Shown here: one piece after another, positions 41,745 to 53,466 of the stretch
Layout: each line of letters begins with the position of its first letter
Position numbering within the stretch: the first letter of the stretch is position 1
Assembly: GCA_022494885.1 (NCBI GenBank)
Contig: JAGVSM010002666.1
Span: 62,001 to 126,000 of the forward strand
DNA from: Micrasema longulum
Taxonomy: Eukaryota > Arthropoda > Insecta > Trichoptera > Brachycentridae
DNA length: 64,000 nt
Direction: 5' to 3'
Notes under the pieces: generated by a model
Told to the model about the DNA's origin: nothing
The model's database searches: none
Seen by the model: only the letters and a program-made list of their open reading frames with translations
Translations under genes and position numbers: made by a program

Positions 41745-42300
41745 TCAGGTCTCTCCGACGTTGACAATCACTCTAGAGTAGGCATTTTGGTCCTGTAGCA
41801 ACTAAAACAGCGCCTCCCGTCCAGTGACGGATATTTCTCAGCCAGGACATCTGTCGCCTTCTAACTTTACGCTTTCCCTTGATCTTTTCCATCATGATAA
41901 GCTATAGAAGCGCATATGGCCCAGATATGAGAATTTTCTCTGTTTTATTGAGGACAGTAGTTCTTTTTCGGCACTGGCTTGTCTCAGCACCTCCACGTTG
42001 GTCACTTAATCTGTCCACGGAGTTTTCACCGTTCTCCGGTGAAGTCACTTTCAAAAGTCCCTAATCGGTTCATGAAGTTCACCTTGAGAGTCCAAGTTTC
42101 AACCGCGTAGAGCTGTATTGACCACACATAGCACTTAATCATCCCGTTTTAAATTAAGACTATCACTGCAGAATAATGATTTTATGCTATTGAATGCTGA
42201 TCGTGCTATCTCTATTCTGCATCTAATTTCTCAACCTGGATCCAGATCAGAAGCGATTTGGCTTCCGAGGTATTTATATACCTTTTTCTTTTTGTATGTC
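41745..42300 (-). pseudogene. LINE epsilon RT C-terminal region, minus strand
   Basis: In minus sense: YLGSQIASDLDPG, stop, EIRCRIEIARSAFNSIKS, then VETWTLKVNFMNRLGTFE, TNVEVLRQASAEKELLSSIK, RKFSYLGHMR, and the end LLQDQNAYSRVIVNV. The order YLG...DP--EI--RIE-AR-AF...L-GVE-WTLK...NRLEAFE...YLGH matches a very common insect LINE. At least three stops and two frame shifts. A fragment of the same end is inside the TIR element at 6685-6800. Confidence 0.85.
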
Positions 42301-43022
42301 ATTTTATTTTTGAATTCCGTGTCAGTACGGAAGCGACGCTATAAGTGTTGTATTTACATTGCTGTGTGAAAGACGCAACGCAGACAAACATATAGTTACC
42401 GAAAGCCGGTTCAGTCGATTTTATTACGATACAAATGACAAATTAACTTTATTTTAAAAAATATCAATACGACGAATTCATTTTTTTGATTATTTCGTTC
42501 TAACTTACTGATAATGTTAGTGACTTATTTAAGTTGATGACATTTTACTATTTAAATTATCAATAATCTTAGTGACTTATTTACGTTTATATAATTTTGT
42601 GAATAAATAAAAACATATTTTTGTTTGGTGACCTGATATGAACTTATAAACATCATGTCTATCTGTAAAAGTGCTTTGGTTTGTTTTTTTTTCAATCGAA
42701 TGACTCATTAAATAAATGTCTTGTTTATATTTATAATAATTTATTTTAGTTACCCTTTTTTTTTCATTGATTCATAGCTGAATAATCTTTTTCAAATATT
42801 TTTAATATTTCTCAAGTCCAGGCTGATGAAGAATGCAGTTTTGTGCGTGAAAAAGAAATAAAACCCTGGATAAGTATTTACGACTCAATCGAGTGTTGTA
42901 GTGGTTGATGAGTTTGTCTGGCATTCTTAAGGTTTTTGTTTGAAAAAAAATAGTCTATATAAAATAAAAACACAAAAAAAATTATGATTTACTAACCAAA
43001 GTAGGATAAAATTTTCACATAA
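42301..43022. other. Unassigned
   Basis: 42820-42900 (GGCTGATGAAGAATGC, AAATAAAACCCTGG) is laid out like 18455-18540. Nothing else supported. Confidence 0.3.
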
Positions 43023-43398
43023 ATATCATTAACAATGTTTTGGAGTTTGTTCTAATTTTTGTAGACAAACTGAAAACATCGTTTTAGATCTACCTGGTTC
43101 AAAAAGAAGTAAAAAAAAGTAAAATATTTTCAAGCGGTGCCTACTGCGTAGGAAAAATAATTAAATCAGATGAATCTCACCGGCATCAATAAGGGTTTCA
43201 GCTTTTTAACTACACTAACATCAATTGATGGTAGAGTTGAAGAAATATAGGTGTTCAAATATATGCAGAATGGTAAATGTTACACATTGCGTAAAGTGCC
43301 TACTTAAACCAGCTTCTGACAGGTCAAAAGCCGTGGAGACGCCTAGATTTCTATGCACCCCTTTCTAAAATGTTCTTCATCTCTGTTGTAATATGTTT
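43023..43398 (-). repeat. Family P, one full reverse unit
   Basis: A short forward start (AACAATGTTTTGGAGTTTG) then reverse: CTACCTGGTTC, GCGGTGCCTACTGCG, GGGTTTCAGC, GGTAAATGTTACACATTGCG, CAGCTTCTGACAGGTC, and the end CTTCATCTCTGTTGTAATATG. Well diverged (palindrome lost its symmetry). Confidence 0.85.
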
Positions 43399-44292
43399 AA
43401 ATATTACTGTTTAAAAAAACATTTAAATTCATAGATAAATATTTTTGCTACCTATTGAATCAATGTAAAATCCCTTAAATAAATTGAATAGTAAACTGGT
43501 TTCAGAATGCATTATTTATTATATTATTTTATTTAGAAAATCACAAAGTAAGTGCTCCAAATAATAACGTTATTAGTAAAATTATTATTTGGAGGCTTGT
43601 CAGTACCGAGGTATGTAAACAAGTATTGCCAAAAAATACTTCATTATACAATTACTAAAATTTTCAATAAGATTCCTGAGCAGATTTTAAAAGAAAATGT
43701 TGACAAAACTTTAAAAAAATAATTAAATGGCTTATATGTAACAAAGCTTTTAATTGAGTATTATTTTATGTTAAAAGTCATCTAGTTAAATTACGTAAGT
43801 AAATTTGGTGTAAAAAATACGTATGCTTTTAGTTCTTAAAAATGTTTATATATTTTTTTAAATTTATATAATTTCTCTAACTTTTTTCTTTGTAAAGGAA
43901 AAAATAAGAAACCTGATGACAAGCCGGTTTTGCGGTTTAGTGGGTTTCGTTATTTTTCCTTTTATATTTTCTGTTCATGTTTATCTTCTTAAATAAAAAT
44001 AAATACAAAAAAATGCTTGTTTAACAATGTATGAGGTTAAATACTATTGAATAAATTAAAATAAATATTTTTATAAAGGTACCTGTTTATATTTTAAAAT
44101 TTAGAAAGTTGCCAAAAAGAAACATTTGAAGTGGTTGATAAAAGTAATATTTTTAATTTAAGCCCAAATAAAGTAAAAAAATTGTCAAATTTTGATTAGA
44201 GTTGCTAAAAATGTTAATTACTTAATATCAGTATTTATAAAATGTTGATGACAATGTTATTAAATTTTCCCAAAAAAACACGAAACCAGAAG
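43399..44292. other. No recognisable feature
   Basis: AT-rich; 43535-43610 contains a short inverted match (AAATAATAACGTTATT / AATTATTATTTGGAG) but nothing assignable. Confidence 0.3.
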
Positions 44293-44460
44293 ATTATTAT
44301 CATGAATATCGTTCCTTTTCAACACCCAACAATGCGTGTTGTGGCAGTGCATTGGTAAACTAACTCCATCGTGTCTTGATTATTTTTATTACACGAAGGA
44401 AAGAAGATCAGTTTTGTTCTTTAGGTTCAGTCCACGGACAATGAATTATTTTGGTGTCAG
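44293..44460 (-). mobile_element. tRNA-Gly-like SINE body, degraded, minus strand
   Basis: In reverse sense GTCCGTGGACTGAACC, GATCTTCTTTCCTTCGTG, GTTTACCAATGCACTGCC and a GGAACGATATTCATGATAAT end match the SINE body with many changes. No head. This is an older copy than 2250 or 21230. Confidence 0.7.
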
Positions 44461-44479
44461 GAATTAAATCTAAAATAAA

Positions 44480-45118
44480 TAAGTAGCCAACAAAAATCCT
44501 TTCTAATACTCTACAGACAGACTTTTTACAAAATTTTCAGTACTAGACATAGGGCAAATATACATAAAGACAATTTTAAGACACCTTCTTCAAAAGCCTG
44601 ACAGATATAATGAAGGACAACAAATTTCTACACTGGGCAAAGACAAAAAACAATACTTCTGCCCCCAAAGAAAAAAACAAATAATGGACAAAAGAACTAT
44701 AATTTTCTGGCCCCTGAGCTATACAACTTTTTAGTATGGACATATCGGTAAGCAAAATTAAAAACAATGTTTTCAAAACTCTAGTCCATAAATGGATACC
44801 TAAAAAGATTAGACAGGAAGCTGAAAAATATGTTTCATAATTTTAATTTCTTTAAAGTCCTTTATCATTTTATTAATGTAGGTATGTTTGAGAATCTTTT
44901 TTCATATTTTTTTAGAATTTTTACACAACAATTGATGTGAAAGTATGTACTATTATCTATGAAATAAATAAAACACTGACACTCCGGAACGTGCCTGTGG
45001 GCTAGTGGAGTGACTACATCCATAAAGGAAATTATATTGAATGTACCTATTGTATAAACATTATCTTTTGTAAACTATGTATTTGTATCATATATTGGAT
45101 TAAATAAATCAATTTTAA
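44480..45118 (+). pseudogene. LINE delta C-terminus and 3' UTR
   Basis: 44655-44840 contains, across one frame change, FSGPELYN-like then SKIKNNVFKTLVHKWIPKKI and RQEAEKYVS to the stop at 44838. GP-LYN-L...I----S---FK--L--W is the usual LINE end. The 3' UTR reads TGTACCTATTGTATAAACAT, TTTTGTAAACTATGTATTTG and ends GGATTAAATAAATCAATTTTAAAA near 45120. Confidence 0.6.
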
Positions 45119-45684
45119 AAAAATAAGAAAAATTAGACGAATGCACTAACCATCGAACTATGAGACCGACCTTTTTTCTATCTCAGTACCGATTTTTCCA
45201 CTAGTTTTCGTTTAAAAGTAGCCTTTAATTTAAGGATTCTGGTTTTATTTCTCACAAATAGGATTGTATTCGACATCAGCTCGGACACGGATTTTGGATT
45301 GAAAAGGGTTACCCTTTAGAATCAAATAGGTCCTGAAATCGGATTCGAACATAGATGCCTCGTTTATATTCATTTACCATTCTTACAAAATTGCAACGAA
45401 GCTGCACAACGATTGAATCCCAGATATTTATTCTTTTGGCGCGAATTTTCCCGGAAGTTGTTCTAAATTCACAACTTCCGGCAGAGAATTTCACAAATAC
45501 GAAACGAACAGCGCCAAAATTGAATAAGGTATGAAAAGAAACTGATCAGCTATATTTACAAAAAGTATTCTTTTGTAAGGCTAATAAAGTCGGCCTGCAG
45601 TTAAAACGATAAAATTTGTATAACAGAAGTACTAACAACAATTCTGTGGCTAATAGGGCCGTTATTCGTCTTTGTTTTAATTAT
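45119..45684. other. Unassigned, with a tRNA-like trace
   Basis: 45330-45400 in minus sense has GGCATCTATGTTCGAATCCG (B-box-like). 45455-45485 holds the inverted pair CCGGAAGTTGT / ACAACTTCCGG (perfect, 10-nt loop). No gene. Confidence 0.35.
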
Positions 45685-45850
45685 TAATTTTATTTATTTA
45701 AATGCCTTGTAGGCTTTTACATTTATTACATATATTTCTATATAAAAAACGGACATATATTTTACACAAAAGTAGCAAAAAATTGAAAATTAAGTAATAG
45801 GAATAAGAAAATAAAAATACATAAAAACTAATCTTACATATAGTACATAC
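45685..45850 (-). mobile_element. LINE 3' UTR with GCCT/AGGC tail hairpin, minus strand
   Basis: The minus strand ends ATGTAAAAGCCTACAAGGCATTT then AAATAAATAAAAT. Stem at plus 45704-45714. The A-rich rest is UTR-like with no frame. Confidence 0.55.
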
Positions 45851-46939
45851 CAGGGCGAATGCTCCTTATAATCGATTACATGCAGCTTACCATATTTTTT
45901 TGACATCGTAAGTAATGTTTAATATTACTGTAGTATTATTAAGAAAAAACACATCACCAAAAAAATATATCACTTTTATTGGGTAAGTAAATTTATATAT
46001 TCCTTTATTCCATACAGCGACCAGTTGCGCCTCTATTGGCCAAAATTATCACTACTGGATTACACGAGATTACTCTGCTCACTTTAAAATCACTAATTCA
46101 AGTACGTCTTTAACCTAAAACTTTAGAATCTCGTTCGAAAAATTACACTTGCGATTACAGTAAAATCTTGCAGCTTTCATTAATGCAATTTAGTCTTTAA
46201 ATACTTTTTAGCTAGTATTCTTGAAAATACATCAATTTGACTTACGACAGTCTAAGGGAGGTGACAATATACGCACTCGTTATGTGTGAGAAAGAGATAA
46301 CGAATATATTTTGTATGTCTTAACACGAAAGTTACAATAATAAGTAAGTAATTGACAGTAATTGATCATACTTATGTTTCGGTGGTTTGAAAGTAAATTT
46401 GCTTTAAAATTATTAATATATTGATATTTTAATCGAAACGAATTGATTTTTAATCAATAATATAGTATAAATCCTTTAGTGGGTTTTAAAAAAACAAAGA
46501 TTCGCTAATTGTTTTTTGATTGTAATTCGTTTTTGTGCATACGATGACTTACGAGTTGAATATTGTAGGTTATTCTTCAGTATCCATTTAAACTTTTAAA
46601 ATTTAGTTAGAGTTATGATAAAAACGTTACTAGTGTATAGTGTTAAGAATAAATATATATGAAGAATTATAACATGTATAACTTATGTCGTTTTGTGAAT
46701 ACTAATGTGATATAAAAGTCGATGAAACAATAATTCTTAAAACGTAATTTATGTTTTGTTTGGTGAACTATCGTACTCGGTAAGGTAACGAATACTTTAA
46801 AATTATTGAATTATTATCATTTATTAAGAAATAGTGTTTTATTTCAAGACAAGTTATAATATTCTGACTTAACCAAAGATGCACTGGTGCGCTAATGAAT
46901 TATTCAGTTTATTAATTACTTTTTCGACACTTAGCCGAA
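45851..46939. other. No recognisable feature
   Basis: Over 1 kb with no frame, repeat partner or motif I can support; among the cleanest single-copy-looking stretches of the window. Confidence 0.4.
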
Positions 46940-46944
46940 AACGC

Positions 46945-47015
46945 GAAATAGCTGTGCGGTTAAGTCGTTGATTTCTATGAAGGCGGGCCGGGGGGTTCAA
47001 GTCCACAGGGGTTTC
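46945..47015 (+). mobile_element. tRNA-like SINE head (trace)
   Basis: ATAGCTGTGCGGTTAAGTCG (A-box-like), then GGGGGGTTCAAGTCCAC (B box GGTTCAAGTCC) at tRNA spacing, with a weak body. Could be a decayed tRNA pseudogene or a third SINE family. Confidence 0.45.
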
Positions 47016-47747
47016 AATCCCTTTTTTGCAATTATGTTTTTTTTAATTGTATTTTTTAAATCAAATGTTTGTGCTACATTAGAAAATATTTTTACTGAAA
47101 CTATTAGCCGCTGGAGCCATTTGTTAGGAATTATTTATTGAATATAAAATAGACTTGTTTTTTATATGCCATACTACCGCTATGGACATTTTATCAGAAT
47201 TTTCATAGCTTACCAATTTAAAAACTCACCGCTCGCCACTGGTACATACATACATATATTTCAGTAGAGAGAACAGAAAGTTATTTTTTCCCATCGGTTA
47301 CATTAAAAAAATCTTAAAATTAGAAGAATGTAGAAAAATAATAATTAAGAATACAGATAAGTTAATAAAAGGTATACAGTATAAAACAACAAAGTATTAT
47401 TTATGCATTTAAATTTGGAGATAATTAATAAATACACTGCCTAATAAATTTTAAAAGTGTTGTATTAAATATATCTATATCATTTGCGTATTACAGTACA
47501 CATGAATTCTCCTTATAGGTGAGTGTGCACTGTAGTTAGTTGTAGATACATTTATACAGAAGGGTTTATTAAATCGAGAAATCCGGCCGGGCACTCAATT
47601 ATTATTATCTACTATTGTTTTAATATATCTAAATAATATTTTATGCTTTTTTTAAATCATGTTTTTAAAGTAGTAACTTAAATAAATCATTTACGTACAG
47701 TGTAAGTGGCAGTAGTGCTGTATTGTACATTAAAATAAATAAAAAAT
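47016..47747. other. No recognisable feature
   Basis: AT-rich spacer; 47570-47590 has a short CG-containing patch (AATCCGGCCGGGC). Confidence 0.3.
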
Positions 47748-48700
47748 TACATACTACAACAGAGATAAAGAACATTTGAGAGAAGGAAATATAGAAGTTT
47801 AAGCATCTACAGGGCTTATGACCTTTTCATTGGCTAGTTTAAGTGGCCACTTTACACACTGCATAAAATTCACCATTCTGCCCATATTTGAACATCTATA
47901 TTCCTTCAGCTCTTTCATATGTATGTGAAGTTCCTAAAATAATTATAAACAGCTCTCTACGGAGTTGAATCCAGTCCTTGTCTACAAAACTTTAGACTAA
48001 CTTAAAATATTGTTGATAAATCCACCTGGTCCACGAAGAAGTAAAGAAATTCAAAACAAATTTTCAGGCATTGCCTAGTATGTAGGTGAAATAATTCAAT
48101 CAAATGAATCTAACCAGTATAAATAAAGGTTTCTGCTCTTTAACTTCACAACAATCAACAGATGAAAGAACTGTAGGAATATATATGTAAAAATATGAGC
48201 AGAATGGTGAATGTTACGCAATGTGTGAAGTGGCCACATAAACCAGCCAATGACAGGTCATAAGCCCTGTAGATGCCATATTTAAACATCTATATTCCTT
48301 CAATTCTTTTATCTGTTGATGTTTTTTTAAGTTAAAGAGCTGAAACCTTTATTTATGCGGGTGAGATTCATCTGATTGCATTATATCACCTACAAACTAG
48401 GCAACGCCTGAAATTTAAATTTTTCAATTTTCATACTTCTTCATGGACCAGGTGGATCTATCAACAATATTTTGAGTTTGTCATAATTTTAGTAGATAAA
48501 GACTGGATTAAACTGCCTGGGAAGCTGTTAATATTAATCAACCAATGACAGGTCATAAGCCCTGTAGATGCCTAGACTTATACATTACCTTATCTAAAAT
48601 GTTCTTCATCTCTGTTGCAATATGTAATTATAAACAGCTCTCTATGGAGTTGAATCCAATCCTTGTCTTTAAAAATTTGGAGAAACTCAAAAAATTGATG
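47748..48700. repeat. Family P cluster, 950 bp, at least five segments
   Basis: Segment order: forward (CAACAGAGATAAAGAAC to CTTTCATATG, 47756-47925); reverse (ACAGCTCTCTACGG to GGTCATAAGCCCTGTAGATGCC, 47945-48275); forward (ATATTTAAACATCTATATTCC to GAAGCTGTTAATATTAATC, 48276-48540); reverse (CCAATGACAGGTCATAAGCC to the end, 48541-48700). The switches fall at recurring points of the unit (near GATGCC/ATATTT and near TTAATATTAA). All A subfamily. Confidence 0.9.
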
Positions 48701-49099
48701 TAAAATAAATAATTTAAAAGTACTATTGGGTAAACGAATTCATGTAACATGTATAAAAATTCCCTGTAATAAGGTATGCAGTAATATAAGTCTTGTTACC
48801 TTTTTTCATGCTGTGGACTGTCGGGACGCCTTGTTTGACACGACTTAAAGCACTCCTCATGTAGTTTATTCCAAAGTCTGACACCTTGAACAGAAAAAGA
48901 ATTATTGTAGAACGATGCGGTATGTTAAAGAATGAAAAGTTTTCTCTCCCGAGAAGAGCGAAGCGACAAGTCTAATCGTAAGGGTAAATGAAATTCTCAA
49001 CAAGATATTTTGGTGCACTGGAGTGAATGTCAAGTAGTGAGAGAGTGTGAAAATTTATGTGCTATTTTTTCCCTAGCCAATTTATATGTTTGTTCAAAA
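48701..49099. other. No recognisable feature
   Basis: 48820-49060 is slightly GC-richer, with CGGGACGCCTTGTTTGACAC and CTCTCCCGAGAAGAGCG; no gene or repeat partner found. Confidence 0.3.
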
Positions 49100-49350
49100 T
49101 CTCCAATAAATTGACTGTTTATTTTCCTGTACCAATAAAAAACTTTTTTTTTATGGATCCCAATAAGATTATTTCCTGAAATTCCTAACAATTTCTACCT
49201 TTTTTTATTTTTTACTGGATTTTTGGGAGTGCTTAAATAATATTAACTGATATTTAATAAATTTTCGAAAATTGCACCCCTAGCGCACCCCTGTAGTGAT
49301 AAGAAGAGCAGAGTTCGACATTCCCAAAAATAATTCTATACGTAGAAATG
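49100..49350 (+). mobile_element. Helitron family internal fragment
   Basis: GGATCCCAATAAGATTATTTCC, then GCACCCCTGTAGTGATAAGAAG and GCAGAGTTCGACATTCCC match internal blocks at 55175-55360 and 63655-63810. Neither Helitron end is present. Confidence 0.75.
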
Positions 49351-49359
49351 TATTACTTT

Positions 49360-49520
49360 TTTTATTTATTTATTTATTATACGGCACCAATGCCTTTTAC
49401 AATATAACAATATAAATAAAATGAAAATGAAAAACTAAAAAACAATATTAATGCATGGGTTTAAAAAGAAAAATAAAAATAGCAAGAAATATTTACACCC
49501 GTTCGTGTGATTAAAAAGTT
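49360..49520 (-). mobile_element. LINE 3' UTR with GGCA/TGCC tail hairpin, minus strand
   Basis: The minus strand ends ATTGTAAAAGGCATTGGTGCCG then TATAATAAATAAATAAATAAA. Stem plus 49383-49394, in which all four pairs are reversed relative to the GCC/GGC copies. Confidence 0.6.
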
Positions 49521-50774
49521 CGCACTTGTAATAAAATTCTTAATTTAAAATAATAAATATTCTCAATTGCTTGGATTTTTTTAAAATATATATTTTTGTA
49601 GATTTGATGACTTAGTAATGTTTTCAAGTAAAATATAAAAATCAAAGCTTAATATATAAATCTTCTCCTTATATTGCTTTTTCAAATTTTAAAGATTACT
49701 TGCTATACTTGTTATTCCTTCTTTATTTTATCTTTTTTCTCTGCTGCATTGGCATGTTTTTATACTTTTAAACTACTTTTAATTACTTATATTATATTTA
49801 TAAATAAAATCAAAATATTGCTGTTCTTACTATAATGTGTCATTAATTTTGAAGATGTTTTTTAAATTGACTTAAATTTATCGCCTTATATTTCACTTAA
49901 AGATTCTTCTCATCGATTCTTTGAATCTCTTAAAATAAATATGTGTATATTTATGTTTTTCCTTTTTTTAACAAAATGTTTTTACTATTTTATTTTATTT
50001 TTACATCTGAGCATGTTTTTCATTCTTTATTTCAATTCTTAATTTTTAATTACTCTTACAAATTTTCTTCATTTTTAATATTATTCCCATTTGTAAATAC
50101 TCACTACAAACTACAAACTTTAAAATATTTTTTTTTCACTTAGATTTTAATTTTTAAACAACTTTCATTTATGTTTTTCTTTTTCCTTATCTTTTTTATG
50201 CTTTCATAATTAACCTTACATATAATTGCTTTATAATATGGAAATTTCACTGGTCTATTAGAATTAAGTCTAATCTAGATCCTTATTACTTAATAAATGT
50301 AAAAAAAGTGATATTTCCTTATTATGCTTCTCTGTGCAATTTCTACCGAGTGGCTATGTGCATCCAAGACTCCTCCCCATCCAATTATACTGTATGTGAT
50401 TGAAGATTAAATTGGAGCGGAATACAAAATTTTTTATTTTCTTTGGTCAAAATATTTTTTAATCTTTGGAAAATATAAGATCAATATCTAATTTTGTCTG
50501 TTAATTTAGCGAAATTTTTTTCTTATTTTAGACTTTAACCTACGTGTATCCCTTAATATTAATAGCTTCCCCTGAACTAATTTTGTAACTCTCATAACAA
50601 ACATCTACATGACGTTAAAATCGTGTATTTGAATTCTTTTAAAGGGCACGCTTGATTGAAATTTGAAAAGTCAAATGCATCTTGATTTAAACTAAGTATT
50701 TTTTTTTCAAGCCAGTTATAAACTATCGTCATACTTTTTGTAGCGTTATCAAAAGTTGTCTCCCATTTTTATTT
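49521..50774. other. T-rich spacer, no recognisable feature
   Basis: 49660-50200 is strongly T-rich; the phenylalanine-rich open frame at 49943-50143 is low complexity. No motif supported. Confidence 0.35.
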
Positions 50775-51150
50775 TTATGTCAAACCAAAACAGGTACAAG
50801 TTTCAAATACCTGAGAGAATATGTTACGGAAAATTGCAGCTTTCAAAAAGCGCTGATAGTGTAGATAAGAGTAGCAGGCACTGCATTCAACGAAATGCTG
50901 TCAAAGGCTGTCAGGAGATCGGATATTTACCTAGTAAAAACCAATTGCCACATAATCACGCCTGCATAACACCTATTCTCCTCTACGGATGCGATCGTGG
51001 TGCCTCACTAGGGCTCAAAACAGCAAAATACTGAGTTTTGAGAATAGATGCCTCAGACGAACCTTGGGGGAGCTGGTGTGCATTGGTTTGACTTTGTAAG
51101 GGATAAAAAAATAAGAAAAAGAGGACAGAAAACTCTGATGATAAATGACA
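50775..51150 (+). pseudogene. RTE-like LINE fragment (post-RT region)
   Basis: TSFKYLREYVTENCSFQKA (about 50793-50850), then VAGTAFNEMLSKAVRRSDIY, ILLYGCDRGASLGLKTAKY (about 50975-51030) and FENRCLRRTLGGAGVHWFDF in shifted frames. It corresponds to YLG-T---D-----I--R---A--AF...LLYG-E-W-L------LL-FE-KCLR-ILG of RTE-like ORF2 and aligns with 1640-1920. Confidence 0.75.
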
Positions 51151-51194
51151 TCAAGCGTTTTTCAACTTTTTTTGGATAAAAAACTGGTGCAAGA

Positions 51195-51300
51195 AAATGT
51201 TTAAAAATTAAAAAGTTGTTTTCAGTCGTTGCCTAGTATGTGAAATATTTTGATCAGATGAATCTCTTCACAGCAATAAAAGTTTCAGAAGCTCAATCAC
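51195..51300 (-). repeat. Family P scrap
   Basis: TTTTCAGTCGTTGCCTAGTATG, GATCAGATGAATCTCTTC and AAGTTTCAGAAGCTC match the part of the unit between the AACGCCTG block and GAGCTGAAACC, in reverse sense. Confidence 0.75.
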
Positions 51301-51639
51301 AAACAAATATCGACGTGTTTAAATACATGCTAAGCATTTGAGCAATCACAATGAACATGCTTAAGTTATCGCAGTCATAAGTCAACGCGTGTGTTATTTC
51401 TAGGTTAACGCTCGTGTCGGTTTATTTTTTTTCCTCGTAAATAAATACAGTTCACTGGCAAAAAATCGACGTTTATCATAAAAAATAATACAATATATTG
51501 CATTTGCAAAATAGTAAGGAGTATCCAGTACAACAAAGTAAAAATCAAATTACAATTATTATGGCGACTGCTTTTCTTGACATTTAGCTTGCCAAACGCC
51601 GGCTTAATGCAATGATCATAATAAATAATAAATATCAAA

Positions 51640-51895
51640 TTACAACAGGGATGGAGAATACCTTAAATAAGGGAATATGGAAGTCAAGGCATTAACAGGG
51701 CTTATGACCTGTCATTGGCTGGTTTAAGTGGCCACTTTACACACTGTGTAACATTCACCATTTTGCCTATGTTTGAACATCCACATTTCTTCAGTTCTTC
51801 CATCTGTTGATTTTAGTGAAGTTAAAGAGCTGAAACCAGTGAAATCCAGTCTTTTGTCTATAAACATTTGGACAAACTCAAATATTGTAATAAAT
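51640..51895. repeat. Family P mosaic copy
   Basis: Forward from ATTACAACAGGGATGGAG through GGGCTTATGACCTGTCATTG, the exact palindrome (51737-51751) and GAGCTGAAACC. It then switches directly to reverse sense at GTGAAATCCAGTC and ends TTTGGACAAACTCAAATATTG. Same arrangement as 4850-5078. Confidence 0.88.
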
Positions 51896-52099
51896 AGCAG
51901 TGTTGGAATATTTTCCACATTTACATCGGTGAAATTTAAATATGTGATTGCGCAGCAGGATTATACGTCGCGAAACGTAAATATTTTGACATTTAAAATT
52001 AGGTGTTCACGGATGTTGCATTGTGATCGCAAATACGATACACAACCATGGTGAGAAATTGTTATCACGTCGCTTGTTAACACGTCAATAGTAATTTGT

Positions 52100-52262
52100 G
52101 ATTGAGTTACTTTGAAGAATTGAAGATATAAGGATATTCAAACATACGCAAAATGGTGAATGTTACACAGTGTGTAAAGTGGGCACTTAAACCAGCCAAC
52201 GACAAATCATAAGCCCTTTAAATGCCGTGACTTGAGAAAATGTTCTCCAACTTTGTTATGTG
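52100..52262 (-). repeat. Family P reverse half
   Basis: GAAGAATTGAAGATATAAGG, GGTGAATGTTACACAGTGTG (palindrome 52163-52177), CATAAGCCCTTTAAATGCC, AATGTTCTCCAACTTTG. With 51640-51895 it forms a head-to-head pair around ~200 bp (51900-52100) that is not P. Confidence 0.85.
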
Positions 52263-52489
52263 CGTTATTTACCTACTCTTTACAGGAATTTTCATCAATT
52301 TCAGGTGCATTAAGAACTAAATTGTTAAATAAAATGGATCACATTTCAATAATTTGTTACGGTAAGGTAAGGATATTTATTTATATATTTGACGGACTTA
52401 TGCAGTCCATTCTAACGATAGTAAATACAATTTCTTACAATAGATGTAGGCACTAATAAAATAAAATAAAACTAAATAAAATTATAGCT

Positions 52490-52760
52490 AGGACAAAAAA
52501 AAAATTACTACCTCAAGACAAGATCTTATCTATCTGAGTGATTTTTTAAAACTATAAAGACTTACATGAAAAAAGTCCAGATCTTGTCTCGAATTTACAA
52601 TACGACACAATCGGGACATTGGTGCATGCAAGCCATAGTTTTTGCTGTGTTGATCGAGGAACACCACATTATTATTTCGCAACCGGCGGATCGGAACATT
52701 GAATGCCAGTCTGATCAAGAATTGCTCTCTTACGCCATATTTAAAATACAATTCCTAGAC
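52490..52760 (-). pseudogene. Jockey-like LINE C-terminus, minus strand
   Basis: An open minus-strand frame contains FNVPIRRLRNNNVVFLDQH, KNYGLHAPMSRLCRIVNS and RQDLDFFHVSLYSFKKSLR. It aligns with VPSRRLGNNKILFLGHHKIN...NYGFHAPLLKMIRFVN..QDLNYSDC at 41253-41480. Intact over ~70 codons. Confidence 0.82.
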
Positions 52761-52799
52761 TGGCATTATTTTCATCGCAATGCAATTTTTTAGTGGCCC

Positions 52800-53466
52800 T
52801 GTTAAAATAGCCACTCTTGTGCACATTATATAAACCTTAGGATAATCTATGCTTGATGAATACATAGATAATTTTCTAATTTACATGCGCCTGTTCTAGG
52901 AACAGTACCGTGTACTTTCAAAGGTCGGAGAATAGGTACTTTACCCGGTTAAATCATGCATGTTGCAAACCTTTGGTACACGTTCGCTATTGTGCCGACT
53001 ATGAGTGTTGACATAATTTATTCTTGTTAAAGGGAAATATCGTATACTACGAATATCGATTTAAATATATGAAATGGATCTAGAATCATTAATTGTATTT
53101 TTAAAATGAATATGGATATTGCGGAGAAATGTTTTCATGCATAAATTAAAAAAAAAACAAAGGAATTGGATTCGTTTAATATTTTTATTATAATTTACCA
53201 TTATCTAATTCCCTAACATCAAACATTTTTATTATTATTTAATCATAAATTTATTACAAAAAAGTAATATACATACTTAATAACAGGGAATCTACATAAA
53301 ACCAATTAATGTAAAATGAAAACGGAGTGTTCTCTGTTTATGATCGTCTCCATCTAACATGGCACAGCCTGTTCTAAGACGAAGATTTTCTATCTTTAGA
53401 GCATAAGTAGTCCTATACTTACAACTATGCTCTATTTTTTATAAATTCATTGATATCATTCTAACT
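52800..53466. other. No recognisable feature
   Basis: 53220-53300 resembles an AAAT-type LINE tail in reverse sense, but without a clear hairpin. Confidence 0.3.

Noticed and set aside
41879..42064. Plus-strand open frame of 61 codons
   Set aside because: It is antisense to LINE epsilon, which has recognisable minus-strand protein blocks.
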